From: Dichetophora obliterata
Lineage: Eukaryota > Arthropoda > Insecta > Diptera > Sciomyzidae
Assembly (NCBI GenBank): GCA_963920525.1
Contig: OY986435.1
Coordinates: forward strand, 95,676,283 to 95,740,282
Length of the DNA: 64,000 bases
Direction of reading: 5' to 3'
Made by a program: the position numbers and the translations under genes. The notes beneath the pieces were generated by a model. The model searched no databases and was not told the DNA's origin. It saw nothing but the letters and a program-made list of their open reading frames with translations. This document shows, one piece after another, positions 54,671 to 64,000 of the stretch (position 1 is the first letter of the stretch; every line of letters begins with the position of its first letter).

Positions 54671-55115
54671 AGGCCCAACCAAAATAGACGAAACGAGACG
54701 ATAGCATTTTGACGAACGTCTGCACTCGTTACGGATGTTTACGGATTTAACCCAAAATGAAACGATTTGCTCAACTCGTCTGAAACAGCTGATCAGTAGG
54801 CAATCGAGTATTATTTATTTATTTATATTGTGCATTTTGTAATTTTTAATAAAGATTTGTGAAAAATGGGCGAAGTAATGGTGAAATTGAAACAAATTGA
54901 TTAAAATAAAATAAAAACGCACTCTGCACAGCTGTTGTTGACGAGTTGCTACGCTACCAGTTCGGTTCTTACGGAATAATACGTCTTGTCAAACTGTTTC
55001 GTTTATTTTCGTTCAGTTACGTTTGCTCATTTTGGGTAACAACATTAATATGCATTTAACCGAACATTTACGTTTTTACTCGTTACGGAGCAAAACGTCT
55101 ATTTTGGTTGGGCCT
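54671..55115. mobile_element. 445-bp MITE, AGGCCC ends, TSD TTA
   Basis: Ends AGGCCCAACCAAAATAGACG and CGTCTATTTTGGTTGGGCCT are perfect complements. TTA flanks both sides (54668-54670, 55116-55118). Inner ACTCGTTACGGA blocks also pair. 3-bp TWA duplication fits Harbinger-type movement. The next element begins 16 bp further on. Confidence 0.88.
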
Positions 55116-55654
55116 TTAAACTGTTTTTACTAAGGCGTTTTTCACATGGAGCAATTGAAAAGTAATGCAACTACAACGCAACAGCTTAAAAAGGTTTCAA
55201 AACACTTCAATTTTAAACTAAGCTGCAACTTACGCTTTCAGATGAGCAAGTCACGTCGCAACGCAACATTGAAAAATTCACAACAACACAAACACTTATT
55301 TAATGGAAGCTTTGTTAAATAGATATAAAAAATAAATTGAGGATAAAAAAAGGATATTTCTCCACTTCTTGCGCTTATTTCATATTTATTAACTGATTAA
55401 TTATTTTCGTAGCACACCACTATCGCAAACGTTACAAATCGCCGATTCAAATTGAAGAATGCCGTGTTGCATGGAACTGGTAGCTTATGTGTTGCCAACT
55501 TGTTGAGTACAAGTTGTTTCATGTAAAGGTTTCGGTATAAATAGGGGGTTGCGGACGACCCGACATGTCGGACAGATATGACATACTTGACGACGAGTCG
55601 GATCATTCGAAAGCAAATAAGACAGTCGGACCGACATGTCGGACAAAAATCTAA

Positions 55655-57000
55655 AGAAGTAAAATATAAGGAAGTGGTGTAATAGCAGAAAAGTGTGGTA
55701 TTTTCTATATTGGTGTTGGTTCACACAAATACAGAAACAATCACAAAGGGCTGTATTCGGTTGTATCGTAAAAGAAGGCCCAATCTGTTAAAGTTTGTTA
55801 TTATGCATTAAAGTTTTAGGAACATTTCCAGAATAGCAACAACTCTAATTAATTAAAAAATCTCAGATCGCTCGCGATTGGCTTAGAAGTTATAGGCATC
55901 CAACGTTGGAAAAATTGGACTAAAAATCCAGCTGATTTTTTAAGTTTTCCAACAAAATTTAACTTTATGGGTATCAAAAGAGAGATAATACAAGTATCTA
56001 TTCAACAAGATATCAAACATAAAAATACATGCATTTAAGATACAACCCTTTTTTTAATTAAAATCGCGAATTTTTTCCAAGTTTAATAAAAAATAAACTA
56101 AATTTATTAATAGGAGGCCTTCGGACGCTGCTTAGGGTTTACAAAACTCAGTAAGTACAACACAGGCTTCTCTGTCTACAGTTCTTTTGGATGTAGTTAT
56201 CTTTTTAATAATTCTCTTATTAATGTATTGCTTTCGTAAAAGGGAAACCACTAGGTTTTCAGACAATTTCTAATTATTAAAATAAATTATATCTTAAAAA
56301 GTTATGCATGGAATTTTATATTTGACACCTCGTTGAATAGATATGCGCATTACCTTTACTTACCTTTGTTTTAATACTCATAGAGCTTAGTTTTGTTGAA
56401 AAACTGGAAAAACAGCAAGATTTTCAAGTAATTTTTCTAAATTTGAAGGCCTATAAATTCTAAACTTGAACTTTATTACAAATTAAATTAAGTTAATTTT
56501 TTTAAAATCCTTATTTTTGCGGGTGTTTCTGCCTAGTTGTTGTGTAGAAATCACAGAAATTTAACAAACAAGTAATAAATCTGATTCACTATGCTGAAAA
56601 CAAGAGCGCCCCAAAAATGTATTCAACAGTGAAAAATGACTGCGCCCCTGAAGCAGTGTTTGCGTTTTGACAGATGTGGTTTGATCAAACTGGCGCAAAA
56701 TCAACGGGGTCTAATTTGCATTTTTAAACCATTTTTTATTAGAAATATATACATTTCTAATACAAATAAGTTAAAACAATATCGTTAGAAACTAAATAAA
56801 GCACTTTTGTTGAAAGAATTCAAACCGTATGTACATATTTACCTGTGGAACGAAAGCGCATTGTTTTTAAATTTTCGGGAACTTTTACAGTTCTTAACCG
56901 CACAACTCATATTGCATTTATTTTTGTGGTTTTTTTCTTTGATTTTGTTGCTTTTTAAGCAGTGAAAAATGCTTAAAATTAAATTATTTTTAACTATTTT
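55655..57000 (-). repeat. 1.3-kb dispersed repeat, copy 2
   Basis: Reverse complement of 46080-47365 with small indels, including ~80 extra bases near 56895-56970. It lies in the interior of the foldback element 55133-58078 and may be the native interior of that family. Confidence 0.85.
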
Positions 57001-57338
57001 GCTGAGGAGTCTTCCAATCAGATGCCAGGGTTCTAAGAAATGTCAAAAAACACTCTCTTTCTCGCTCGCACAATTTACGAATGGTGCTACAGCTCACGTA
57101 TAGTGTATGTGTTAGCAACACTATTTCCTTATATTTTACTTCTTTGCGAAAATCAAATAAATTTGATTTTTCTGCCGGTCGAACCGACATGTTGCGCATG
57201 TGAACGTAAGTCGATCCGACTTGCTGCATTTTTTCATATCAATAAAAGCGTCAGCGGGTGAACAGCGACGAAGCGGAAAAATATTTTAGAAAAATAATAT
57301 GAGCAACGTTAGAAACATTGAATTATGGATATAATTAA

Positions 57339-57787
57339 GGCCGCTTTACATTGTCCTACTGTGAGATAGAAAGTATTATTGAATTTCATCATGCTGTCAT
57401 TTTTAATTTTTGTATGAAGAAATTCATTTTTCGCTTTTAGACTATCTCACAGTCGCACCAATTTTTATACTTTACACTATACTAAAACGTGAAAACTTGA
57501 GTAATGAATCGGTTTTTAATGCATTTAAATCCTCTACAATGTTCAATAAGCTATAAAACGCTTCCTTCTGTTATTCCATTTGAAAATACATTACGAGTTT
57601 AAAATTTTCAATTTCAGAATGTGTGATGAAATTAGAAACAAACCAAAAAATGTGGTACGACATGCCAAAAAAATCAAAACAGACTCGAACACACATTTCT
57701 TTCCGTTGTTTACACCATCTCACATTCAATCACACATGAAAATTTTGACATGTGTTAACACACAGTAAAGGATAATGTAAAGCGGCC
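57339..57787. mobile_element. 449-bp MITE in TTAA context
   Basis: Ends GGCCGCTTTACATTGTCC and GGATAATGTAAAGCGGCC pair, followed inwards by CTGTGAGATAG / CACAGTA-type blocks. TTAA flanks both sides (57335-57338, 57788-57791). TTAA would suggest piggyBac, but reading the ends as AGGCC...GGCCT with TA flanks is equally possible. Confidence 0.85.
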
Positions 57788-58125
57788 TTAATTAAAATTA
57801 ATTAAAATTTTTCTAAAGTATGGAAAATTACTGGTCAATTATAAGAGCATCTATAAATTGCTTAGCTATTACTCTGATGTGTTTTGTTTGAGAGCCTGCA
57901 ATGAAATGAAGTCGTTGTACATGTCGGACTGTTCGAAAGCTCCAAGAAATTTTCTCTGTTAATTTGTCGTCGGACATGTCGGATGGCAAGTCAGATCGTC
58001 CGAAACCCCCTAATACATTGGTTAGCAATTTTTGTTGCAGTTGCATTACTATTCAATTGCTCCATGTGAAAAAGGCCTAAGATATTATTTAGGGATGCCA
58101 CCTACTAACACCATATTTCGTATTA

Positions 58126-58507
58126 AGGCCCCTATAGACGAGCAACTAATCGCACAACTGGTTGATAAAATGGTTGCTGGTTGATGAAAATAAGCAGTGT
58201 GCAGGTGAGTTTTTGGTTTTTTCAGTTTTTCAACCAGTTTTCTAACCAGTTGCTGAAAATCAAAAAGTTTTGATTTTTTTCGGCTGAAGCTCATCGAGTT
58301 GATCAACTAGTTGTTGTGTTTTTAGCAAACTTAGCAACTAAACGGAAAACTGAATTTTTGTTGAAGTTCTGCTATGGGCATTTTATAAATAAAATGTTTT
58401 GAACTGAATTTTAACATCTGCCATCAATTAAAAGTTGTGTCTGTAGGAAAAAACACAAACCAGTTGATCAACCAGTTGTGCGATTAGTTGCTCGTCTATA
58501 GGGGCCT
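58126..58507. mobile_element. 382-bp MITE, AGGCCCC ends, TSD TTA
   Basis: Ends AGGCCCCTATAGACGAGCAA and its complement, extending through CTAATCGCACAACTGGTTGA (about 45 bp nearly perfect). TTA on both sides (58123-58125, 58508-58510). Third element in this stretch with AGGCC termini. Confidence 0.9.
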
Positions 58508-58510
58508 TTA

Positions 58511-58895
58511 GAGGTATTCACGAAAACACCACTGCCTACGTCCGAAACTGCCCTGACTCGTAAATAACCATCTCATGACTTTAACGGCCGACAGAGTTTC
58601 AATGCTAGACCGAGTAGTAAACCTATTTTTAGTTCTCTCCCGAGTACTAAGTAATTCCTTCACAGAGATGTATGGCATAAAAACTTTAATTTGAAACTCA
58701 GTTCAAGCTGATACTGAGTTTTAGCTGGAACCCCGAAATCGGAAGTCTACCAATCTTTTTACTAGGTCTTGAGCGTTTTTTATTTCTTCACATCAAAAAA
58801 TTTAACTTTGTTTTGACACTTTGAGTGTCAAGTTTTTGAGTTTAATAATAAAATATATTTTAAACAAATTTTTTGCTTTTATAATTTATTTTTTT
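58511..58895. other. spacer, nothing recognised
   Basis: Ordinary AT-rich DNA between two MITEs. No coding or repeat signal. Confidence 0.3.
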
Positions 58896-58899
58896 TTAA

Positions 58900-59429
58900 C
58901 CCACATGTGTATACGAAAAATTTCCCCTTTCGTGTATACGAAGGTACCCGGGTACCTTTATACGATCTGTATGAGAGAAACTATATGTGAATGAAAAAAT
59001 AATGAGTATACGAAAAATTTCACCTTTCTTGTATACGAAGGTACCCGGATACCTTTACACTATCTGTATGAAAGAAACTAGATGTGAATGAAAAAATCCA
59101 AAGTAACTTTGTAATTCTTCATCCTGTTGCATCAGTACATGATTTTCTAAACGTAAAAAATCGACAAAGACCATAACAGTTCGAATTCGCATGTATTTTA
59201 GCCGGAGGTACCCGGGTACCTTCGTATAAGACGAAGGGGTAGTACTTAAAAATCTTTCATAAAAACTTGCCAAAACATTTTCTTTGCAATATAAAAACTT
59301 TATTGAATAAAAAAATAAATTTTAGGAAGGCACTAAAGATTTCAGTTTATAGTTCCTTGGACGAAAGTTACCTTTTTTTTGCTTTAAAATTGCAAAAGGT
59401 ACCCGGGTACCTTCGTATACAGAGGAGGG
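58900..59429. mobile_element. 530-bp piggyBac-like MITE with GGTACCCGGGTACC palindromes
   Basis: CCC at the left and GGG at the right directly adjoin TTAA (58896-58899, 59430-59433), the piggyBac signature. The ends share TGTATACGAA in inverse orientation. The 14-bp palindrome GGTACCCGGGTACC occurs at 58943, 59207 and 59399, and with one change at 59040. A ~97-bp unit is repeated in 58915-59097. No transposase. Confidence 0.8.
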
Positions 59430-59539
59430 TTAAATTACGTTCTGTGTAAGTTGTGTTAAGAAATTAAGGTTTTAAATTTGATTATTATTGGTCTTGCTTG
59501 TTGTTCGTCTTCCGATGTTGTGTGTAGTGAATATGAATA

Positions 59540-61480
59540 AATACCATGTAGTGGTCTAGTCTAATTGATGTATTTTTTGTTTCTGATGTTTCCTTAATTC
59601 TACTCTTTGAGCAAATCTCTTTTATATCAGACCATGATCTTCTTTTCTGCTCTATAAACTTTAATACATTTCGTCCTCTTTGTCATTATCTTTTCGCGAT
59701 TACAAATCCATCGATTTTCGCTATTGTATGGATTCCTTTCTCAAATTTGTTGGGACGAATGTTAGTTTTGTGTTACTGTTGATGATAAGTTAAATGTTTT
59801 TGCATCGCACGTTAGATATGCTTTTGAGAATTTTGTGCCTCTTCGTGCCGTGACTGTTGAGATAAGTCCTCTACATGGTATACCTCACACGTTAAAGCAG
59901 CGATAAAGAAAATAAATAAACTTTATAATAAATGGAAAAAACATCGCATTGATGTGAATTGGAATTTGTATAAGCTTGCTCGCAATGAAGCTGTCTCTGT
60001 AATAAGACACTCCAAGAAATTATACTTTCACAGAAAACTTGACAGTTCTCTTTCTTCCAAAGTTCTTTGGAAAAATATACGTAAGCTCGGTATCAGCAAC
60101 AAGGATAATGATCAGTGTGACATTGACCCTAATAATCTAAATGATTTCTTTCCTTCCAATAATTCATTAGGCAATAATACATTTCAATGTAATGTACGTG
60201 TATTTGAGGAATGTGATAAATTTTCATTTTCTAATGTTGACATAAACAACGTCACTAAAACGATTATGAACATTTAATCTAATGCTGTTGGAGATGATGG
60301 TTTTTCCTTACGTTTTATAGAGTTAATCTTACCCTACATAATTGAACCTTTGACACGTATTGTTAATCATTGCTTCATTACTTCATGTTTTCCTGAATCA
60401 TGGAAAATTGCGACTGCTATTCCGATTGCAAAAGTCACTAATGCTTCTACTATGAATGAGTTGAAACCTATAAGCATTCTGTCTGCATTTTCAAAAATAT
60501 GTGAGTCCCTCATGGCTTAACAAATAAATAATCATTTAGATGCTCATAACCTTCTATCTCCATGCCAATCTAGTTTCAGAGCTGGACATGGTTGTGTGAC
60601 GGCCATGCTTAAAGTCGTTGATGATATCCGGACTTCATTTGATTCAGGACATATAACACTGCCTTGTTTATTAGATTTTTCCAAAGCCTTTGACTGCGTC
60701 AATCACTCCATTCTGTGTCAGAAGCTTAGGCTCCTTTTTGGCTTCAACAATGCTGCTGTTGATCTAATAGCCAACTATCTTGATGGTAGAAAAGAAAGGG
60801 TTAATATTAGAAATAGATTTTCCGAATCGAAACATATTGCATCTGGTGTGCCACAAGGATCAATTCTTGGGCCCTTACTATTCAGTAAGTCTTCATTAAT
60901 GACATTTTCACCGCGTGCAATGATGTGATTATGCACGCTTATGCTGACGACATTCAGTTGTATTTGTCAAACCGTGTCGGACTACTCGACGACTTGTGCT
61001 GCAGGTTGAATGATGGTCTGAGTGCAATTTGTAGGTGGGCATCTGACAATAATCTCTGCATTAATGCAAATAAGTCATATGTTCTGCCTATCTTCAAGGA
61101 AAAACTTGACGACCTAGAGAAACCGCCTATATTTTTAAATACCAACAACCTGCAAATGGTAAATAAAGTTCAAAATCTTTAATGATGTGACCAGATATGT
61201 TTACGGATTGAGCCGGTTTGACCATATCTCAACTTTCAGTAAGAATATTTTGGGTTGTAGCATAATTAACTATCTGAAAGCGAGAAATTGTATTTGTCTG
61301 CATAAGCTCATTATCTACAGGACTCCATCATACCTTTTTCAAAAATTGCGCTTCTCTGTTTCCAACCGAACTGGGAATCTTATCATACCTAAATTCAATT
61401 GCTTGCAATCTAAGCGTATTTTCTTCGTCAATGCCATTAAACTATGGAATTCACTACCAGTTAATATTACGAGCTAGTAC
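59540..61480 (+). pseudogene. 5'-truncated LINE related to LINE-3 (endonuclease end, RT)
   Basis: Plus-strand homology starts in the endonuclease C-terminus (ISFISDHDLLF, ~59625) and continues through NWNLYKLARNEAVSVIRHS, SFRAGHGCVTAMLKV, LLDFSKAFDCVNHS, SGVPQGSILGPLLF and MHAYADDIQLYLSN to a C-terminal TRYVYGLSRFDHI...AIKLWNSLP. Compared with LINE-3 (10693-13515) about 80 codons are missing at 61180. Stops at 60276 and ~60519 and a shift near 60900 inactivate it. It is a relative, not a copy, of LINE-3: most positions match in type, many in identity. Confidence 0.87.
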
Positions 61481-61860
61481 GAACAAATTCAAGCTATCTG
61501 TTTTGTTATATTTCTCAAACGACTAAAACAATCTAATTAAAGTTTTCACTATTTAACTGTTTTTCTTTTTATCATTTAATCATTGAAATACCTGTATATG
61601 TTACAAATACTCTGAAAAAATTATAAATTAGTAATCAATTATTTATCTTTTTAATTTAACAAGTGTCATCTGTTGATCATATACTTTCTATTTTTATTCT
61701 TACTTTTGTTCTAAACTATAAATTCTTTATTGTTTAAGTCTATAATTATTATATGCTATAAGTTGATTATTTATGTTTCACCATTGTACTTCTTAAAGAC
61801 CTTTTTGTATCTTACAGTACTAATTTATCCTTAAATAAATGCAAATACAAATATAAAAAA
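61481..61860 (+). other. 3' UTR and A-rich end of the truncated LINE
   Basis: AT-rich non-coding DNA ending in AATAAATGCAAATACAAATA and an A-run at ~61858, the expected LINE 3' end. The RpS3-like sequence begins immediately after. Confidence 0.6.
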
Positions 61861-61861
61861 T

Positions 61862-62510
61862 ACGCAACTTCGTTGCCGATAGCATGTTCAAGTCTAAATT
61901 GAACAAGTTCCTCACTCGCGTACTTACTAAAGATGGTAACTCCGGAGTTGAGGTGCGTGTAATACCATTGCGCACTGAAGCCATCATCACGACAACAGAA
62001 ACCTGCTGGGAGAGAAGGGATATCGCATTCGAAAGTTAACTGCAATGGTACAGAGGCGTTTCAATTTTGAACCCGGCCGTATTGAGTTGTATGCCGAGAG
62101 TCGCAACCCGTGGCCTTTACGCCATTGCTCAAGCTGAGTCACCACTCTACAATCTTACCGGTTGATTGGCTGCGCTTCGCGTTTTATTATGGAATCTGGA
62201 GATAGGGCTATGATAACGTAGTCTCTGGCAAGTTTCGCGGTCAACTTGCAAAGTCTATGAAGTTCGTCGATGGTCTGATGATTCACTCTGGTGCTCCATG
62301 TAACGACTATGTCAAAATTGCTACTCGTCACGTCAGTTTCGCCAGGGTGTGTTGAGTATTAAGGTCAAAATCATCTTGCCTTATGGTCCCAAGAGTAGGA
62401 TTGGTCCTAGAAAACCATTGCCTAATAATGTTACTGTTGTTGAGCCAAAGGAGGAGAAAATCTACGAGACTCCAGAGACGGAATACAAAACTTCACCACC
62501 AGCACCTAAA
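61862..62510 (+). pseudogene. RpS3: ribosomal protein S3 processed pseudogene
   Basis: Plus-strand frames follow RpS3 from about its tenth codon: [26 protein letters not shown], then after a shift [50 protein letters not shown] in a further frame, and [15 protein letters not shown] to [16 protein letters not shown]. The KH-domain region is recognisable. No introns, several frameshifts and stops, and a diverged end mark a processed retrocopy. Functional RpS3 is a core 40S subunit protein; this copy cannot encode it. Confidence 0.9.
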
Positions 62511-62930
62511 TTATTTTGTACACAACTACCGCGTGTTATTAACTACTAAAGCAATCGGCCATAAAGATTATTTAAACGATCTTTTAGCTTTTAAAAATGT
62601 TCAATTTAATGCCTAGGCCTAATGGGCCTGGTCAATTGGTTGCCATAATCATCTTAACTCTACCCGGCGAATAAATGCCCTTCTAGTAGACCGTTTAGTA
62701 AGAAATCCTTAGAAGGATATTGCCCACTCGTGCCAGCTCAATTATTTCATGCAAATTGCGTATCTGCTCCACCAATCACCAGTAGACATGCTTATCCACT
62801 TCACTTGGCAGGCAATGACAACAAAAATATCACTATAATTTAAGCGACTCTCGTGACAGACTTTAATTTTCCATATGTAGTTTTGACACAAACAGGAAAT
62901 ATATCATATATACACTTCAATATTCTAGAT
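62511..62930. other. spacer, no gene supported
   Basis: Possible 3' UTR remnant of the RpS3 retrocopy in its first part; nothing else recognised. No poly-A tail is visible. Confidence 0.3.
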
Positions 62931-62932
62931 TA

Positions 62933-63112
62933 ATGCCTGGTTTCATAATCAATACTTAAGTTGTACTTAAGTTTTACCAATTAGTTTTTGCTGATTAGTT
63001 TAATTATTTTGCAAAATATAATCAGTTGTTGACTGTCGATGACTTAAGTAGAACTTAAGTCACGCATTTTCCATACTTAAGTTGAACTTAAGAATGGCTG
63101 ATGAAACGCATT
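62933..63112. mobile_element. small foldback element with repeated ACTTAAGT
   Basis: Left AATGCCTGGTTTCATAATCA pairs imperfectly with right TGATGAAACGCATT. Between them ACTTAAGTTGTACTTAAGT-type palindromes recur five times. Ends approximate; no clear target duplication. Confidence 0.55.
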
Positions 63113-63146
63113 TTTAGAGCTTATACTTAAGTACAACTTAATATTA

Positions 63147-63378
63147 CAGTACAACTTGAATATTTCTATATGTTTGTTGTAATTTTTTGATTTCAAAACA
63201 AAATTTGAAGATCAAAAATAAAAAATTTTGATAAAAATTGTCAACTGCTTTTCAGTTATTGACAATTTCATTAACAAATTTTGATTTTTGAGCTTTAAAT
63301 TTTGTTTTGAAAACAACAAACACATAGAAATATTCAAAATACTAGTTAACAATTTGTTAATTTGCCAGAATAGGACTG
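63147..63378. mobile_element. Harbinger-like MITE, copy 2, TSD TTA
   Basis: Same family as 16492-16676: shared GAATATTTCTATATGTTTGT and AACAATTTGTTAATTTGCCA blocks in inverted order. TTA flanks (63144-63146, 63379-63381) with CAG...CTG ends. It is about 47 bp longer in the centre, and its left terminus has lost the CCCTATT part. Confidence 0.8.
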
Positions 63379-63389
63379 TTAGTGTCTAA

Positions 63390-64000
63390 CACTCTCTTTT
63401 GAAAATTATATAAGGTACTATATATCATTGATATAAGGTACTATATAAGTGAAGAATACACTGAGCCAAAACTCAATAAGATCACCTAATTGAGCTATTT
63501 TATTAGGTTTTCTTATTAATACTACCAAATAATAAGAATTTTCCATAGAGAAATCTTTTTAGATCCATAGAGAAAATCTAATTAAAAATTTACAACTACT
63601 ATCAAACATTTTTTAATAAGATTTCTTATTAAATGAATGAAATGATGTGGTAATCTTGTTAATACTTTACTTTAATAAGAAAATCTTTTTTCATTCTCCA
63701 AAGTTTAATAAGAGACCACCTTAAATTAATAAGAAAGTCTTTTAGACCTGCTTTTATAAGATTTTCTTATTAAACACCTTTGTATTATGGATACATTTGT
63801 GACTTTTTCATGGATATTTTTTTTAGAATCGTCGCGGCAACAATAATCTGAGGTGAACTTACGTACACAATAAATGAGTTTCACCAAAGTATTGGGGGTT
63901 GGAATTAATTTTAAAGGTTTTTTTTCGGTTTTTGAGCATTTATTTAGAAACAACGGTACAATGTATATTATTCAAAGTATTGTCCATCGTTAGCTACAAC
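63390..64000. other. AT-rich end of window with AATAAGA/TCTTATT repeats
   Basis: 63470-63790 holds many TTAATAAGA(A)AATCTT strings in both orientations, probably another decayed foldback element. No gene recognised to the window end. Confidence 0.4.

Larger units (their letters stand above)
55133..58078. mobile_element. 2.9-kb foldback element hosting a nested MITE
   Basis: Ends pair: AGGCGTTTTTCACATGGAGC at the left and GCTCCATGTGAAAAAGGCCT at the right. TAA is found at 55131-55133 and 58078-58080, overlapping the termini. Further inwards, ATTGAA.AGTAATGCAACT and several GACATGTCGGAC motifs occur on both arms. It contains repeat copy 2 (55655-57000) and the MITE at 57339-57787. No coding frame recognised. 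Confidence 0.75.

Noticed and set aside
61187..61477. Separate small gene downstream of the truncated LINE
   Set aside because: It aligns with the C-terminal part of LINE-3 ORF2; it is the same LINE after an internal deletion.

Overview
This window looks like insect nuclear DNA, most likely from a higher fly. The evidence is AT-rich sequence, insect-type BEL, Gypsy, Jockey and Tc1-mariner proteins, and an intronless fly-like RpS3 retrocopy. I found no intact host gene, tRNA, rRNA or CRISPR array. Almost everything recognisable is transposable-element sequence, so the window reads as a nested repeat landscape (heterochromatin-like or intergenic).

Layout from left to right. 1-4501: a BEL/Pao element on the minus strand (5' LTR at 4308-4501), decayed and carrying a ~1.1 kb insertion in gag; it runs off the left edge. 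4848-9063: a decayed Gypsy element on the minus strand with ~132-bp LTRs and a small foldback element inside gag. 10263-14800: a nearly complete LINE on the minus strand with one in-frame stop in ORF2. 15495-16265: a 41-bp TACGTA-rich tandem repeat. 16492-16676: a Harbinger-like MITE. 16975-17755: a broken mariner transposase.

17756-42577 is a three-level nest. A Jockey-like LINE (LINE-1 here) was split by a PHD-finger LINE (LINE-2, target duplication CATTGTT at 19135 and 38587). LINE-2 was then split in its ORF1 by a 13,482-bp Gypsy-type LTR retrotransposon (23379-36860, target duplication GGTG). That youngest element is the highlight. Its two 2,496-bp LTRs are nearly identical, its primer-binding site is tRNA-Lys/lentivirus-like, and gag and pol are open. 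A third intact ORF in the usual env position encodes a Ulp1/SENP-type cysteine protease with its catalytic residues present. A separate poly-G-ended foldback element (39759-40370) sits inside an insert in LINE-1.

42586-45826: a second decayed Gypsy element related to the first. 46080-59433: a dense cluster of foldback/MITE elements. It holds a 1.3-kb inverted repeat pair, a hAT-like element with a perfect 8-bp target duplication, a hAT transposase relic, several families ending in AGGCC, and a piggyBac-like MITE with GGTACCCGGGTACC palindromes. 59540-62510: a 5'-truncated LINE copy joined to an RpS3 processed pseudogene. The right end holds more small foldback elements.

All boundaries were read by eye. 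Family names rest on motifs, not on searches.
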